Shown: one piece after another, positions 37,915-50,301 of the stretch
How the letters are laid out: each line of letters starts with the position of its first letter
How positions within the stretch are numbered: the stretch's first letter is position 1
Assembly (NCBI RefSeq): GCF_041734735.1
Contig: NC_134907.1
Coordinates: 2,781,010-2,845,009 of the forward strand
Direction: 5' to 3'
DNA length: 64,000 nucleotides
Origin: Babylonia areolata
Lineage: Eukaryota; Mollusca; Gastropoda; Neogastropoda; Buccinidae
The notes under the pieces: generated by a model
Databases searched by the model: none
Told to the model about the DNA's origin: nothing
Seen by the model: only the letters and a program-made list of their open reading frames with translations
Program-made: the position numbers and the translations under genes

Positions 37915-40378
37915 TTTTACCTGAGGATGTGTTTACCTGGGGCAGATACACAGTGATCCTGTTACAAGATCATGACAAATAAATTTTGTTAAATCAGTGT
38001 TGATGGAACTCTGCTGTTCATTAATGGAGTGTGGATTGTTTGTTGGGTTTAAAATGTCACTTTCAGAGGACACCCTGGCTCTGCATCCTGTCTGACACAA
38101 ACTGAAGCCTTTTTTTAGAGCTGTCATTTCACAGGTATCTGTACAGTGAGAGACTGAAGAGCAGCCATTTCACATTGTTTCCTTTTTTTTTCTTTCATAT
38201 TCCCCCTGCAGTGCCCCTGAATTTGTTTTCTTTTTCTTTCTTTTTTTTGTTGTTGTTGTTGTTTTGGTCTTGTTTCTGGAATGTGCACAGAGTTATTGAT
38301 CTGAAAAATTCACTCACACTTTGAGCATACATGTGCACACACATTCACAAGTTACTCTGAAGATAAATATATGTTTATTTAGCAAACATCAAGGTATAAT
38401 ATTTTGTGCATTCTGAAAATACCTGACAGAGTACAAAGTATTAAAGCTTGCACAAAAAACAAACACAAAAACAAAACAAAGAATGGATATCACAAAAGTA
38501 CTGCTCGGAGCACCGTGACTCACAACTTGAAAAGTCTGCCCCACTAGAGAATGTACACACAATTAACACACTGACCCTAAATGATGACAGCACTGAATCG
38601 AATCTATTCCCTGTTCCATACCTGTCTTCTTTCTGTTTTCTTATATCATCTGTCGAATAAGACTCACAAGATATCCCTTTCACACACTGACAAGCTAAGC
38701 AAATTTCATAACTGATAAAGGAACATTATTCTTGCAAAACTTGCTGTCAAAGATCATGTGACAAAGGTTTGGTTAACTGCCATTTAACAACATAAACTGG
38801 TGTTTTTTTCAATTTCAGTTCACACAGAATCTACTGACAGATTCTGCTTAAATTCAAAGATACTGCTCTTTTTTTGTTTTGTTTTGATTTTTTAATTTGG
38901 GGCTAGCTGTTTGTCTTTGCTTTAAAAAATTTTAAAAGAGAGAAACTAGCCAATTTCTTCCTTTAAAATTAAAAAAAAAAAACATTTAGAAAGAGAAAAA
39001 ACAGCAAAAAAAATAGCTGAGTTTATTCCACTAACAGTACTGTAGAATAGCCAACTCTGAACATTTCTCTAAAACAAACAATAAAGAAAACTCACACGAT
39101 CAACAACACAAATGGACACTCATGGAAATAAAAGTTAGAGCCACCTGAAAAAAAAGATTTGGGAAAAATACTACACAACTTTCCAAGTATGTAAGCGAAG
39201 ATGCCGAGACGTCGCAAGACGGAAGACGATTGTCTGTCTCCATTCTGTGACAATGATGCACAAAAAAGACGTGTGCAAAGCAACAAGTGAAACGGTGCAC
39301 AGTTTGCACAGACACTGAACACTGCAGAATTGACATGTTTGTTAGGTTAAATGATGTAGAGAAATTCCACAAGATGGCATGCACTGAATCATGACAACAT
39401 GATTTTATATTATTGGAGGCACTGCACTTAACTGCCAATCAACAAGAAAATCTTGCAACAAGAAAATTTTGAACAACGCCGAATAAAATGGTCTGTATAA
39501 AAATCAACGTTCTTTAGCATCAATAATCAGAGGTAGCAAGTATGAAGAGTGATGACACATCATCTCATTCACTGAATCCTGTTGTTTGCTTCATGGCAGA
39601 GTTGTTCTGGAGGCTACCTAGCCTTGACTCGCGAGAGCCTAGCCACTCTTTCCACGAGGAGGAAAAAGAAATGCACATTCCTAGGGTGTCTTGCGACAAC
39701 CTTGCCCAACTGTCTTGGACTCTTTACCTAGTAGTGCGTGTGGGTGATTGTGTACACCCAACATAGGTCTTCACCCACACCTAATGATCTACTCGCCAAA
39801 GATGGTCTGTTTCGCCTGCTCACTAGTCATGCCCAAGAAAGACTCCTTCATTATTAGTGGAGTGGGTGCAAGCAATAAAGCTAATTTTGTAATTTTATTG
39901 TGGACAAATCATGATAATCTTGGTAACGATGTTTCAATCATTTGCCTTCTAAGTATATTTCATTGGCTAATTTAAAAAAAAAAATACTTCTGTCTTTTTT
40001 TTTCTTCTTTTTTTAAAATAATTATTTCATTTTAAGCTCATGTTTCATACATACATACAGTATGTACTACTAAAGGCCCGGACCAGAACGTTGGGTTTAT
40101 GTGTAGGCAATGCATCTGCTGTCTTTTTTTGTGTGTGTGTGTCTTTTTGTCTTAAAAAAAGAAAAGAAAAAAAAAAGCAGATGCGGAGTAGCATTTATGA
40201 AGCAGCCCACACGCTTTGACACTTGGAAACTGAAAGTGATTACAAATACTATGTGAACATTTGGTGTTTGTTCCGATTGGTCTTTTTCAACACTTTACAA
40301 CAATCATAAATACTTTACAACATTCATAAATACCATGTTATTTGGGCAGAACAACAAAGTAAAAAAATAAATAAATAA
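37915..40378. other. Intergenic stretch without genes
   Basis: Mostly AT-rich with homopolymer runs. 39590-39770 is GC-richer but has no recognisable product. It might include the far 3' UTR of the - strand HIG1-domain gene, but nothing shows this. Confidence 0.4.
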
Positions 40379-41057
40379 AACAAGAGGTAAAGCCTTCAAG
40401 ACTCACTTGTGCTTCACGCTTTGTCCTGTAAAGGAATCGTTAGGAGGAAAAAAAAATAAAGAGAGACTTTAAAAATGGTTGAAAAGTGCTCTGTATTAAA
40501 TATGATGGATAAGCTTGGGAGAAGAATAAAGAAAAGAAAAAAAATGTAATGTTAAGATGAGAAAGATCAGCTTAAAGCAAACTAAGTCCCCTAGCATTAA
40601 TTACAGAGTAATTTCCCATTTTTACTATCTGCACCAAAAACGTTTGCAAAATAAATAGAACTTCTATGCTTAGCAAAAGAAGTTTCTGTTTGAACAAAAA
40701 ATGATAATAATGACTGCTCTTGTTGTTGGGTCAGAATATCAGATCAAAGTGCCAAGTTTAGAGAATACAAAAAATATAAATATAACAGTAAATGCAGTTT
40801 GCATATAATTAGGCTTCATTTTTTATTTTTTTTGTGCCCATCCCAGAGGTGCAATATTGTTTTAAACAAGATGACTGGAAAGAACTGAATTTTTCCTATT
40901 TTTATGCCTAATTTGGTGTCAACTGACAAAGTATTTGCAGAGAAAATGTCAATGTTGAAGTTTACCACGGACACACAGACACACACAGACATACACACAC
41001 ACAGACAACCGAACACCGGGTTAAAATACAGACTCACTTTGTTTACACAAGTGAGTC
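40379..41057 (+). mobile_element. R1 dispersed element, copy 3
   Basis: Starts ACAAGAGGTAAAGCCTTCAA and ends TTTACACAAGTGAGTC. Near-identical to copy 2; the CA tract here is short and interrupted. Confidence 0.85.
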
Positions 41058-41822
41058 AATAAAGGCTGTGTTACTGCATATCATGGATATGTACAGGAAC
41101 ACACTCTAACATTGATAAATATCCATTATTTGTTGGTTAAGTGCACACTCAGTGACTCAGAGTGCAAGCACATGCACACACACCCATCATAAATTATCAT
41201 ACAACATTGGTACAGACAAACTTTTCCACACACAATCAGCATGATATGAACACCTCCAGCAGGATTTTCTTGGAAATCTTAATCTTGTATGAAACGCAAT
41301 TGTATCTTTTTCTGGACATTGCGTGCTACTTTATGCTTCTTATTTGTCTCAACAACAAATTATCACGGTCTGTCTGACATTATTCCTGTGATCTTGTAAT
41401 GCAGATGTATCTTCTTAGAGATACTGTGTTTTATATTATGCTTCTCACTCGTCTCAACAACTAAGTATCATGGTCTTCTAGTTTGACAGTCTTCTCACAT
41501 GTATCATCCACACAGACTTCCTGTTCCTTTTTAAAAAAAAACCCTGTGTATTCATTAATGCCGACAGATTTATCATAAAGGAATTGATGAAATAATTCAC
41601 AAAGTCACCAAAACAACAAAGGCTACTGTATCATCATACGCCTTTGTTGTGAAAAATACCAATGGAACATAATGCGATGTTGACAGATCACTGATATGCA
41701 GATTAAAACAGAAAGACAGAAAGAGAGAGCAGAATCACAGTGAAAACGTGAGACAGTAAGTACCACTCTGCTGGGAGTCAAGGGAGCCTGTAATTGTAAC
41801 AAAGTTTGGGGTTTTTTTGGGG
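41058..41822. other. Intergenic stretch without genes
   Basis: A local duplication of CAACAAATTATCACGGTCT-like sequence occurs near 41350 and 41455. Nothing coding. Confidence 0.45.
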
Positions 41823-42194
41823 TTTTTTTTTCATCACAACAGATTTCTCTGTGTGAAATTTGGGCTGCTCTCCCCAGGGAGAGTGCGTCGCTATACTACA
41901 GCGCCACCCTTTTTTTTTGTATTTTTTCCTGCGTGCAGTTTTATTTGTTTTTCCTATTCAAGCGGATTTTTCTACAGAATTTTGCCAGGAACAACCATTT
42001 TGTTTTACATGTGCTAAGTGCATACTGCACACAGGACCTCGGTTTAACGTCTCATCCGAATGACTAGCGTCCAGACCACCACTCAAGGTCTAGTGGAGGG
42101 GGAGAAAATATTGGCGGCTGAGCTGTGATTTGAACCAGCGCACTCAGATTCTCTCGCTTCCTAGACAGACGCGTTACCTCTAGGCCATCACTCC
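41823..42194 (-). mobile_element. SINE A, full length, reverse
   Basis: Tail at left (CATCACAACAGATTTCTCTG), GGGCTGCTCTCCCCAGGGAG, box-B complement TGTGATTTGAACCAGCGC, head at right GTTACCTCTAGGCCATCACT. Confidence 0.9.
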
Positions 42195-43144
42195 ATGAAG
42201 CCATGTAACCAGACTCAACGACCTTGCTATAACAATCCTCCACAGAACTATTGAGGAACATTGGAGGAGGAGGAGGGGGTGGGGCATAGAATGCAGAAAA
42301 AAACCCTGATAGCTTTGCAGAATGGACAGAAAAACCATTTGCAGAAACCCATGTTTTGACACACAACTGAACAGACCTGGAGGAATCTGGTGAGCAGTTG
42401 TTCAGTACGGTACCACAATGACCCTTCACAGAATCAGGCGTCACTGATGATCCACTGTCACATATGTGATTTAATTTGAGACATTCTTCTTCTTCTGTTT
42501 TTTTTTTTATTTTTTTTTTAAATTTTTATCTCCCCGTTTGGGCAGCCACATGTTCTTTCTGAGTCAGTACATGCACACCCACCAGAGGGTTTCTCAATGA
42601 TCTGTCAAACCTGCCATCAAAGGTTGTTGGTTTTTTTTCTTTTTTTTTTTAGGGTGGGGAGTTGTTTTGTTTTTAGCTTATGGTTCACTTTCTCTCAGTC
42701 TCTGAACTCTGAAATGGCTGATGGGGTCGTCAAGGCATATATTTTGATCTTTTACTTGGGTATATGTTGACATGAATGGGGTCATGCAAAAGTGTGTGTG
42801 TGTGTTGTGTGTGTGATGTAAAAAATCTACAGCTCTCCAAACACCATACACAAACTTTGATCCCTGGATCTTTAGAAACAGATCTTCTTCTTTCCCTTCT
42901 CTACCGCCTTCATCATAGTGAAGATTCTGTAGATGTGATGCAACATAAGATATAATAACGATTCAGCATTCACATCCATTCAGTCATGCTTTCTTTATGC
43001 AATGTTTCATCCAAACAAACAAAAATATAGAAAAACAAAAAAAGAGCCGCTGATGTTCATGATAACAACCAATTCATCACAAGCTCACATACTAAACAGC
43101 TGATCACTGTAAACAAATTGCTTTTCACTTCACGCTCAAGCACA
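42195..43144. other. Intergenic stretch without genes
   Basis: Homopolymer-rich. No gene or repeat family was recognised. Confidence 0.45.
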
Positions 43145-43320
43145 CAGTCATGATAGATAAACATCAAGAGGACACCACCTAAATGACAGGTAGGCATCAA
43201 TGGGAGACCACCCCCATGATAGAACAATACCAGGGGAGACCACCTCAATGACTGATAAGCATCAATGGGAGACTACCTCCATGATGGATCAACATCAAGG
43301 GGACACCATCTACCTCAGAT
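43145..43320. repeat. Degenerate ~38 bp tandem repeat
   Basis: About five units built on CATCAATGGGAGACCACC and ATGATGGATCAACATCAAG variants. Confidence 0.7.
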
Positions 43321-43862
43321 CTGTCACCTGCTCAGTTCCAAAAGCAGGCATACTATACCACACACAAAAACAAGCAACACGGGACTAATTTCCACAGTTT
43401 CCGTGTGAACAAGAACAAACTAAATCTATCTTATCTCCTCTCAATTCTGTAGTGCTTCCATGCAATGATATCTTTCTTACTTTTAATCTTCAAGACATCA
43501 TTGCTCCATTTTCACTTTCTTTGCACACACATCTATAAATCAGACACACACATCTACGTGGTTATACTTTTAATAAAGCCAGTCACTGTGGTCTGGTCCT
43601 TTGACTATTCAGTACGATGACAACAGTATCACAATTCAATATAATGTTGCTGAATCTCTCATTTCACTGACTGGTAACATGGTTTCAGCAGTAACTACAC
43701 ATCACAGTAGTGTAACAATGTTACCGAAACATGCACACAATAAACTATATCAAATCTGTCACTAAAACATCCACACAATAAAATATATCAATGCTATATT
43801 CTTGTAAATGAATTAATTAAGAAGAAAAATGATAACAAACGTCACTTTTCCAATCCTAGTTC

Positions 43863-43888
<26 letters not shown>
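43321..43888. other. Intergenic stretch without genes
   Basis: Ends in (TA)n at 43863-43893. Nothing coding. Confidence 0.45.
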
Positions 43889-43894
<6 letters not shown>

Positions 43895-44190
43895 GATAGT
43901 CAGTCGTGTCTGACTATGACCATCAGAACAGCAGAGGAGGCAACTACTGTTCTGACTATTTGGGCTAGAATTTGATTATAGTGGAGAGTGTCTTGCCTGG
44001 GTTACACCCCCACTCTCTCGGCCAAGAGGGTTTTAGGACAGTCGGCGTTGGGATGGTTCCCAAAGGCCAACCAGCCCACAAGGCTGCAGCACTAAGACCC
44101 AGTGCAATTTTTGCCTCCTAGTTTGAGAATCATAGTCCTTCACAAAAGACCAAGCTGTAAATGATTTCCCACTGACTGGAGAAACCACTG
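43889..44190 (-). mobile_element. R2 dispersed repeat, longest copy
   Basis: Reverse-oriented. Holds the complements of both the GGGAAATCATTTACAG end and the GTCAGACACGACTGACTATC end, so the consensus is about 300 bp. Confidence 0.75.
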
Positions 44191-44299
44191 ATAATACAGC
44201 TCTCACTTTGCTGTTGACCCAAATGTAAACTTATGTCAATCTGTGATATAAGCCAAGTGTTATATATTTGTAACAGATGAATCAACCAAGGAGAATGAT

Positions 44300-44300
44300 G

Positions 44301-44341
<41 letters not shown>
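44300..44341. repeat. Poly(A), ~41 bp
   Basis: Uninterrupted A run, possibly the tail of a lost retroposon or an assembly-sensitive homopolymer. Confidence 0.9.
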
Positions 44342-44343
<2 letters not shown>

Positions 44344-44576
44344 CACATGACATCTCTTTATCAGAGAGAACAAAATCACCACAGTTCAGGCAAAAACAAT
44401 GTTGTCAAAACAATCTGCTTGTTGTTCACTGAAGGTGAATAAATATACCTGAATAAATAAGCAAGCAAAATACATACTGACAGTAAGAATTAAACAAAAT
44501 GAATGCAAACCTTGGCAAGCAGTACAGTCTTAGCACCTCCAGTGACAATAAAACAACACAAATTGCTTCATCAGTG

Positions 44577-44816
44577 CTTGACAATCATTTGGTTCACAAT
44601 CAGTGAATGTTGAAGATACTTTCAAAGACAGACAGACAGGAAAAAGTGAGTGTCCACTTGACAATCATTTGGTTCACAATCAGTGAATGTTGAAGATACT
44701 TTCAAAGACAGACAGACAGGAAAAAGTGAGTGTCCACTTGACAATCATTTGGTTCACAATCAGTGAATGTTGAAGATACTTTCAAAGACAGACAGACAGG
44801 AAAAAGCGAGTGTCCT
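44577..44816 (+). repeat. 80 bp x 3 tandem repeat
   Basis: Three essentially identical units from CTTGACAATCATTTGGTTCA to AAAAAGTGAGTGTCCA, with one visible difference (AAGCGAG) in the last. Very recent. Confidence 0.95.
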
Positions 44817-45528
44817 GGTTCGAGCGAGGGAGAGAGAGAGGTATGGAGTCATTTCAGACAATAGGATAAATATGGGTTAAAAACCAAATATACTTCCGCT
44901 GAAAAACATATGTAATGAGAGCCAGAGAAAGTTAGAGAGTGTGTGTATGTGTGAGAGTAAGCGTTTGTGTGTGTCAAAACATAAACGCTTAAATGTTAAT
45001 GTGTGTCTAAACATATATATGCTGCATTCTCTAAGAGCAAATAAAAAGGAAAAGAAAAACACAATGATAAATTTATTATGAGTATACTTTAATTCAGAAA
45101 GTACTGGTGCTGATCAAGCACCATTAGCAGATAACTAAACAAATACCGGTTAAAAAAAAAATAAAAAAAATAAAAAAATCAACAAGAATTAAAGCTTTTA
45201 GCTGTCACTGTTCGAACTGGTGTTCTCAGTACCACAACAAGGTGTTCTTATCATTCTGGATTGATTATGTCTATACCTCCAGAAATATACAGTGAAATTT
45301 TGTGTCAGTGATTTCACGTATCCTCACCCCTACCCTCACACTGAAAGAAACAAAAATGAACAGATGAATACATAAAACAAATATAAAATAAAAACAAATG
45401 AATAAAAAATAACAGATAATAACCATAAAAGCAAAACAAGCCAATAGATACAGACAAATGAAAACGAAAAATGAAATAACAGATAACAATAAACAAAGGA
45501 AAAAAAAATGAACACACACACACACACA
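44817..45528. other. Intergenic stretch without genes
   Basis: A-rich, with AAATAAAT-type runs. No gene was recognised. Confidence 0.45.
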
Positions 45529-45662
45529 ATGACGTTAAACTAAAGAACGAACAACACACACACACTACACAATGACGTTAAACTAAAGAACGAACAACAC
45601 ACACACACACACACACAATGACGTTAAACTAAAGAACGAACAACACACACACACACACACAA
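45529..45662 (+). repeat. Triplicated LINE 3' terminus with (CA)n
   Basis: AATGACGTTAAACTAAAGAA then CGAACAAC(AC)n occurs three times in tandem. The motif is the terminal segment of the LINE family seen at 9713-10405. Confidence 0.75.
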
Positions 45663-46391
45663 TTATCCTTCAGCGACAGCCAGGCATTGAAGCAGAAGCA
45701 AGACCTAGACTAGTTCAGCAGTTATAATTTTCATGCTGGAATATAAAACAACAGCCAAGTCTGGACACCCCACCCCCCCAAAAAAAGAAAAAAAAAAGAC
45801 AAAAAGGTTATTTTGCAGGTGTAGGAATTTGTTCAGTTTGGGAAGTGACAAAACACCCAACTTTTTTGGTTCTTGTTTTTGTTACTCATTTTATCTGTAT
45901 TCTATTTCATTTTAGCAATTTTAGAATTTTGTTTCAATGTGGATATGTAACCAATAACCATGCCCAAGGATACACATTACTCGGCAAGGAACGTCAACTG
46001 AGTCTGTCTGATTTAACTCTTTACCACTGAAGGTAAACCGAAAGTGAAAGCATCAGGTGATGGGGAAAAGAATGAGCAATCAATGAACAATACTGTTCAT
46101 TAAAAAAAAAAAAAAAAAAAAGAAAGAAATGAGGAGTCAGAGATGATACCAGTGTCAGGATTCATGAACAAGAAGGGGCAGTCACCAAAAGTGGGTAAAA
46201 GGGGGGGCACAAAAGTGGAAGAAGAAGAATTCCAGTTTCCGTCTCCATTCATCGTCATCCACATCACTCTCATTGCTTGAACATCTTCCTCCTCGGCAAA
46301 CAGTCCACCCTTCTTCCTCCCCTCAACCCCCAACACACTCAACCCCCCTCCCAACCACACCGTCCACAGCTAGTGAAGAAGCAGACTGTTG
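45663..46391 (-). other. Probable 3' UTR of the HIG1-domain gene
   Basis: Directly downstream of the stop codon on the - strand. It contains an A-run (46100-46121 on +) and AT-rich sequence. The poly(A) site was not identified. Confidence 0.35.
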
Positions 46392-46594
46392 TTACTTCTC
46401 CGTGGGCGTCTCAGGATGGTAGCGCTCCCAGAGTTTGATGCCGATGTTGATGCCGACGCCGATGGTGATGGCGCCCACCACCATGCCCTGGGCGATGACC
46501 CGGAAGTGCATGACATAGACTGATGTGGACATCTTGCCGCGGTTCCGGTAACCCCAAATGCCATAGCCCACTGCCCCGATCAGCCCTCCAATCC
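46392..46594 (-). CDS. HIGD1A: HIGD1-like exon 2 and stop
   Basis: Acceptor TCTCTGTTGGCAG. Encodes the two membrane helices and ends HPETPTEK-TAA. GC-rich third positions, like the GPD1 exons. Confidence 0.92.
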
Positions 46595-49500
46595 CTGCCA
46601 ACAGAGAGAAGCAACATCTGCGTCAGATTAATTCACTCCAGATGAAAGGACCCTGATCGAGGCCCTACCGTTCACAACCGTTTCAGACAAAGGACCCCGG
46701 TCGGGGCTTAGATAGTTTTGAATTTCTGGAGTGGCACCCAATTTCCATAATGACATTATGAGCTAAGTATATCTGAACTGACCTTTCCACTCTCCACTGC
46801 AACCAATAGATGCAGTGTATGTTGCTGTGCTCGCGAGCAGTAGAGTTATTTTCATGGTGACTGGTTCACGTGAACAGTGTGTGTCAACGATGACACATAA
46901 CCCTGTTTCATGTCGATCACAAGGCAGACAACAGAATTAGATGAAGGTGCCCCACCATGGCCATAGTACATTCTGAATTTAATCTGTTTCAAACTCTTTG
47001 TGCTTTCCTGGATGAGTTTACATGTCATCAGTAAGTGCAAATTTCGAACAAAAAATATGGACGATTTCATCATCTCACTGTATGATAGCATAAGAAGGGA
47101 TGAAGTTTATATTCTGTCCCCAAATAACTTGTTATGTTACTGATCAGTTTGGAAGTTTTCAGTCCATAAATTCTAACATTTATTTTTTGGCGATTTCATT
47201 TTTTACCCATACAAATGGGTCATCTGTGGGGAAAGTCAGGGGAGCTAACTGGCAGTACTAAGTGAGTTTATCTGTAAGAGGATTGTGGGATGTGCTGCAT
47301 TTTATCGTCAGATCATCATTATATTTGCTTTGTTTAATCCTCTTTATGACGTACATACGGCAGTGGTGGCCTTGTGGCAACATGTCCACTTGGGAAGCGA
47401 GAGACTCTGAGCATTTGGGACTGACTTCCACACTCGCCAGAATCTTCTCCACCTCCACCAGACCTTGAGCAGTGGTCTTGGTGCTAGTCTCTCGAATGAG
47501 ATGACAAGTCAAGGACCCATGTGTAGCATGCGCTTAGCAAATGTAAAAGAACCCATGGCAAAAAGAAAGCATTATCCCTGGCAAAATTATGTACAAAAAA
47601 ACAAAACAAACAAAAATAATACTTTGTGAGGAAAACAAATACATTCGCAGGCAGAAAAAAAAAGATTAAAAAAGGGTGGTGGTGCACTGTAACGATGCAC
47701 TCTCCCTCAATGACGCAGCCTGAATTTCATCCTGTCCAATAGTTATACATGTAGTGATGTACCACCTTCTTTGTTTGATTTCAGTGGTAATGTCCAGCTT
47801 GGAGGTTGATTTCTGGAGATCAATGTCTGAGATTGTGTTTGCCCCCACCCCGCCCCCCGCCTTCCTTTTATTTCTGAATCACGCATTGGTAACAGTTCTC
47901 AAATGTTTCATGTTCATAGCTGATGCTCTCAGTGACTTTCACAATAATGTTAACAGTTATCTAAAGCTTAACTGGCCAGATATGTGCCAACAATAATTTG
48001 TTTCTGCTTTGTGCTATGCCACACATTAAGCTGATGCTCACCTAAGAGCAAAACCAATGTGAGCCACCATGTGTTTGCGAGTCAGACCTTACGCCCAAGC
48101 ACACACTCAAACACAGTGTCATGTACTTCAGTAAGAGCCAGCTCACACACAAAGTGACACACAGACACACACACATTCAAACACATGCACACACACACAC
48201 ACACACATTCTCTCTCTCTCTTTCTTTCAATTTCACACACACACACACAAACACACACACACCTTCTCTTTCAATTTCACACACACACACACACTCACGC
48301 ACACACAAAGAGAGATACACACATTTTTTTCAGTTTCACACACACACACCCTCTTTTTCAATTTCATACGCACACACACACACACACACACAAACAATGC
48401 CATAACACTTGTTCAAGTTCCTTCTTGTCCACTCGGTCAGTGTCATAAATGCTTCACACTTCACCGCTCATCCACCATTGCTGACCCCTGACCTCCATGG
48501 CTCAGTAGTACTCAATTCAAGACAGACCACAATCAAGCGATTGCTGCCAACCTCAAAGAATCCATTGGAGACATTTGACAATGTTGCTTGTAATATCAGT
48601 GCAGCCGACCACAAAGGACCATGCCATGACGGCCCACGCAAATGATTTCAAAAGCCTGTAACACAAAACCCTGTCACATCTGGGGAGGAAAAAAAAAGAA
48701 TAAAAAGAGATCATTATCAAGTAATCAATAGCCATTGATGCCAACCTCAAAGAATGTAATGAACAGATTCTTTTTTTTTTCTTTTTTTTTTGCTGCCCCA
48801 TTATCTGCACTGTTTCAGTGGCATCAATTCCATCAAGTCCCCCTCCCCACCCCCTTACACCCCACTCCATACACATCCACAAACGGGTTCGTCCTTCACA
48901 GTCCTAGCGTTGGCAGTCCGCAGGAAACCATCAATGTTAGGTGGCCAGGAGGTCACGCATGAGCATAGAACGGATCATTGTCAGTGTCAACCAAAAGGGG
49001 CCAGTAACTGTGAACCTGTGTCCGAAAGAACCAGTACAGTATTGACGGCTGTACACCTATCCTGGGAACGGCAACCTCAGCATGAATACTGTTCCTTCCT
49101 CACTGTTCCGTCAACCGTGTCCTACCCTCTAAAACATTATCGTCCTACCTGGCTATAAAGCAGTAGACATGACAGATGAATCATGAAATGGCCTTGCCTC
49201 TTGTCAGGGACAACGTATTGGTGTTGTGGTCATCCAAGTGTAACAGACAACCTGCTAAGTGCCTCAGCTCGACAATATAATAATACATTGAACAGTTGTA
49301 AAATTTCATCCGACAGCAACCAAGAAACGACGTTCAACAGTACCATCTTTTCCTTCTTCTTTTTTTTAAGTGGAATGCATTTATAAGAAAAGCACATACA
49401 TATCAATTATATAGTAATATACACAACTTGACAAAAATGAATACAAATAATCCATAGTATCTAGATTTTCTGAATATGCATACATTACATGGTTTACATA

Positions 49501-50258
49501 AGTAAATTAACACAAGCAGAAACAGTAAGCTATCATCTATGTGCGCATGCATTATCTATGGGAGCGCACAAGCCACTGTGTAAGAATGTGTGCCAATGTG
49601 TGCATGTGTGTGGGCAAAAGTGGCCATGCACACTGGCATGTTTTCTTTTTCTTTTTTATTTATATATTTATTTCTTATTTTATGATGGAGTCTCCCGTCG
49701 GACTGACGGATGAGTAGACAGGCAGGTTTATCTGTCGGTGTAAGCTTATCATTCCAATATTTGCCAGGTTGCCTGACCAGCGCAGGTGACTTTTTTTTGG
49801 TGAAGAGAAGTTGCGCAGTCCCTTCCCCACTCTCTCGCCTACCGATGCTCAGAGTCCCACAGGTGCAGATAGTGCCATGTGTAGAACGGCCTCGGTAGGT
49901 GCAGGTTTTTTCTTCAAAATACCGTCTCCTAGAAGGACTTCCAGCCAAGGATAAGAGCTCCCCCTGCCCTTTGGTCATCCTCTTCTGCCTTCACAGCCGT
50001 TGGGAGAGGTTTCCTCCTCCGCCTGATCCGTCGTTGGGAGACTTCACATGCGGTAGGTAGTACTGGGTTACATGGTACCAGTAGCAAGGGCTATGCCCCT
50101 GACCTATTTTATAATTTCAATTTTCATATTAAAAGTCTGCACAGTAACTCACCGACAGGAACAAAAGGTGCTTCCTTCATTTTCCTCCACAGCTTTGTGG
50201 AGTGTTTCTCGGACCTGTAATTCTCCACTGCCATAGAGCTGCCTTGTCCTCCAGACAT
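46392..50258 (-). CDS. HIGD1A: HIG1 domain family member 1-like protein (two coding exons)
   Basis: Small inner-mitochondrial-membrane protein. The family associates with respiratory complexes III/IV and supports their assembly under low oxygen. Exons 50258-50153 and 46594-46392 join in phase 1 across a 3.56 kb GT-AG intron, giving 102 residues. Residues 23-36 (LWRKMKEAPFVPVG) are the conserved entry to the HIG1 domain. The first membrane helix follows (IGGLIGAVGYGIWGY), then the loop RNRGKMSTSVYVMHFRV, and a second helix (IAQGMVVGAITIGVGINIGI) ends in a short charged tail. The KEAPFVPVG and M-x-RVxAQG pattern fits type 1 better than HIGD2. The choice among 1A, 1B and 1C is not made by sequence alone. 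Confidence 0.92.
46628..47270 (+). mobile_element. Diverged TTAA MITE in HIGD1 intron
   Basis: Begins TTAATTCACTCCAGATGA and ends ACAAATGGGTCATCTGTGGG..AAGTGAGTTTA, matching both ends of the piggyBac-type family. The middle differs and holds a - strand ORF of 79 codons (46852-47091) with IDMKQGYVSSLTHTVHV, which could be a transposase remnant. I cannot confirm that. Confidence 0.6.
47361..47733 (+). mobile_element. SINE A, diverged copy
   Basis: Head GTGGTGGCCTTGTGGCAAC, core ATGTGTAGCATGCGCTTAGC, and tail GCACTCTCCCTCAATGACGC. Many CpG-type changes; old. Confidence 0.75.
47734..48139. other. HIGD1 intron stretch without genes
   Basis: No repeat family or exon was recognised. Confidence 0.4.
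48140..48400. repeat. (CA)n with TTTCAATTTCACAC interspersed units
   Basis: Four or so units of TCTCTTTCAATTTCACACAC separated by CA runs. ORFs here are repeat translations. Confidence 0.85.
48401..49682. other. HIGD1 intron stretch without genes
   Basis: A short duplication (TGCCAACCTCAAAGAATC near 48546 and 48738). No gene was recognised. Confidence 0.4.
49683..50105 (+). mobile_element. Probable dispersed repeat of unknown class
   Basis: CpG-containing, GC-richer block from GATGGAGTCTCCCGTCGGAC to AAGGGCTATGCCCCTGACC, with sharp edges against AT-rich intron. I recall similar segments as repetitive in molluscs. Single copy in this window, so family status is inference. Confidence 0.35.
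50153..50258 (-). CDS. HIGD1A: HIGD1-like exon 1 (coding part)
   Basis: Encodes MSGGQGSSMAVENYRSEK then HSTKLWRKMKEAPFVPV plus one base. Donor GTGAGT. A 3' splice site (TTTGTTGCAG) 43 bp upstream of the ATG, with the exon beginning at 50301, shows that a separate leader exon lies farther right. Confidence 0.92.
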
Positions 50259-50301
50259 GATGCTAGTTTGGCTTAGTTTAGTTCAGCTACACACGTACAG
50301 T

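Noticed and set aside
46852-47091. 79-codon - strand ORF as a HIGD1 intron gene
   Set aside because: Lies within the TTAA MITE relative; at best a transposase remnant.
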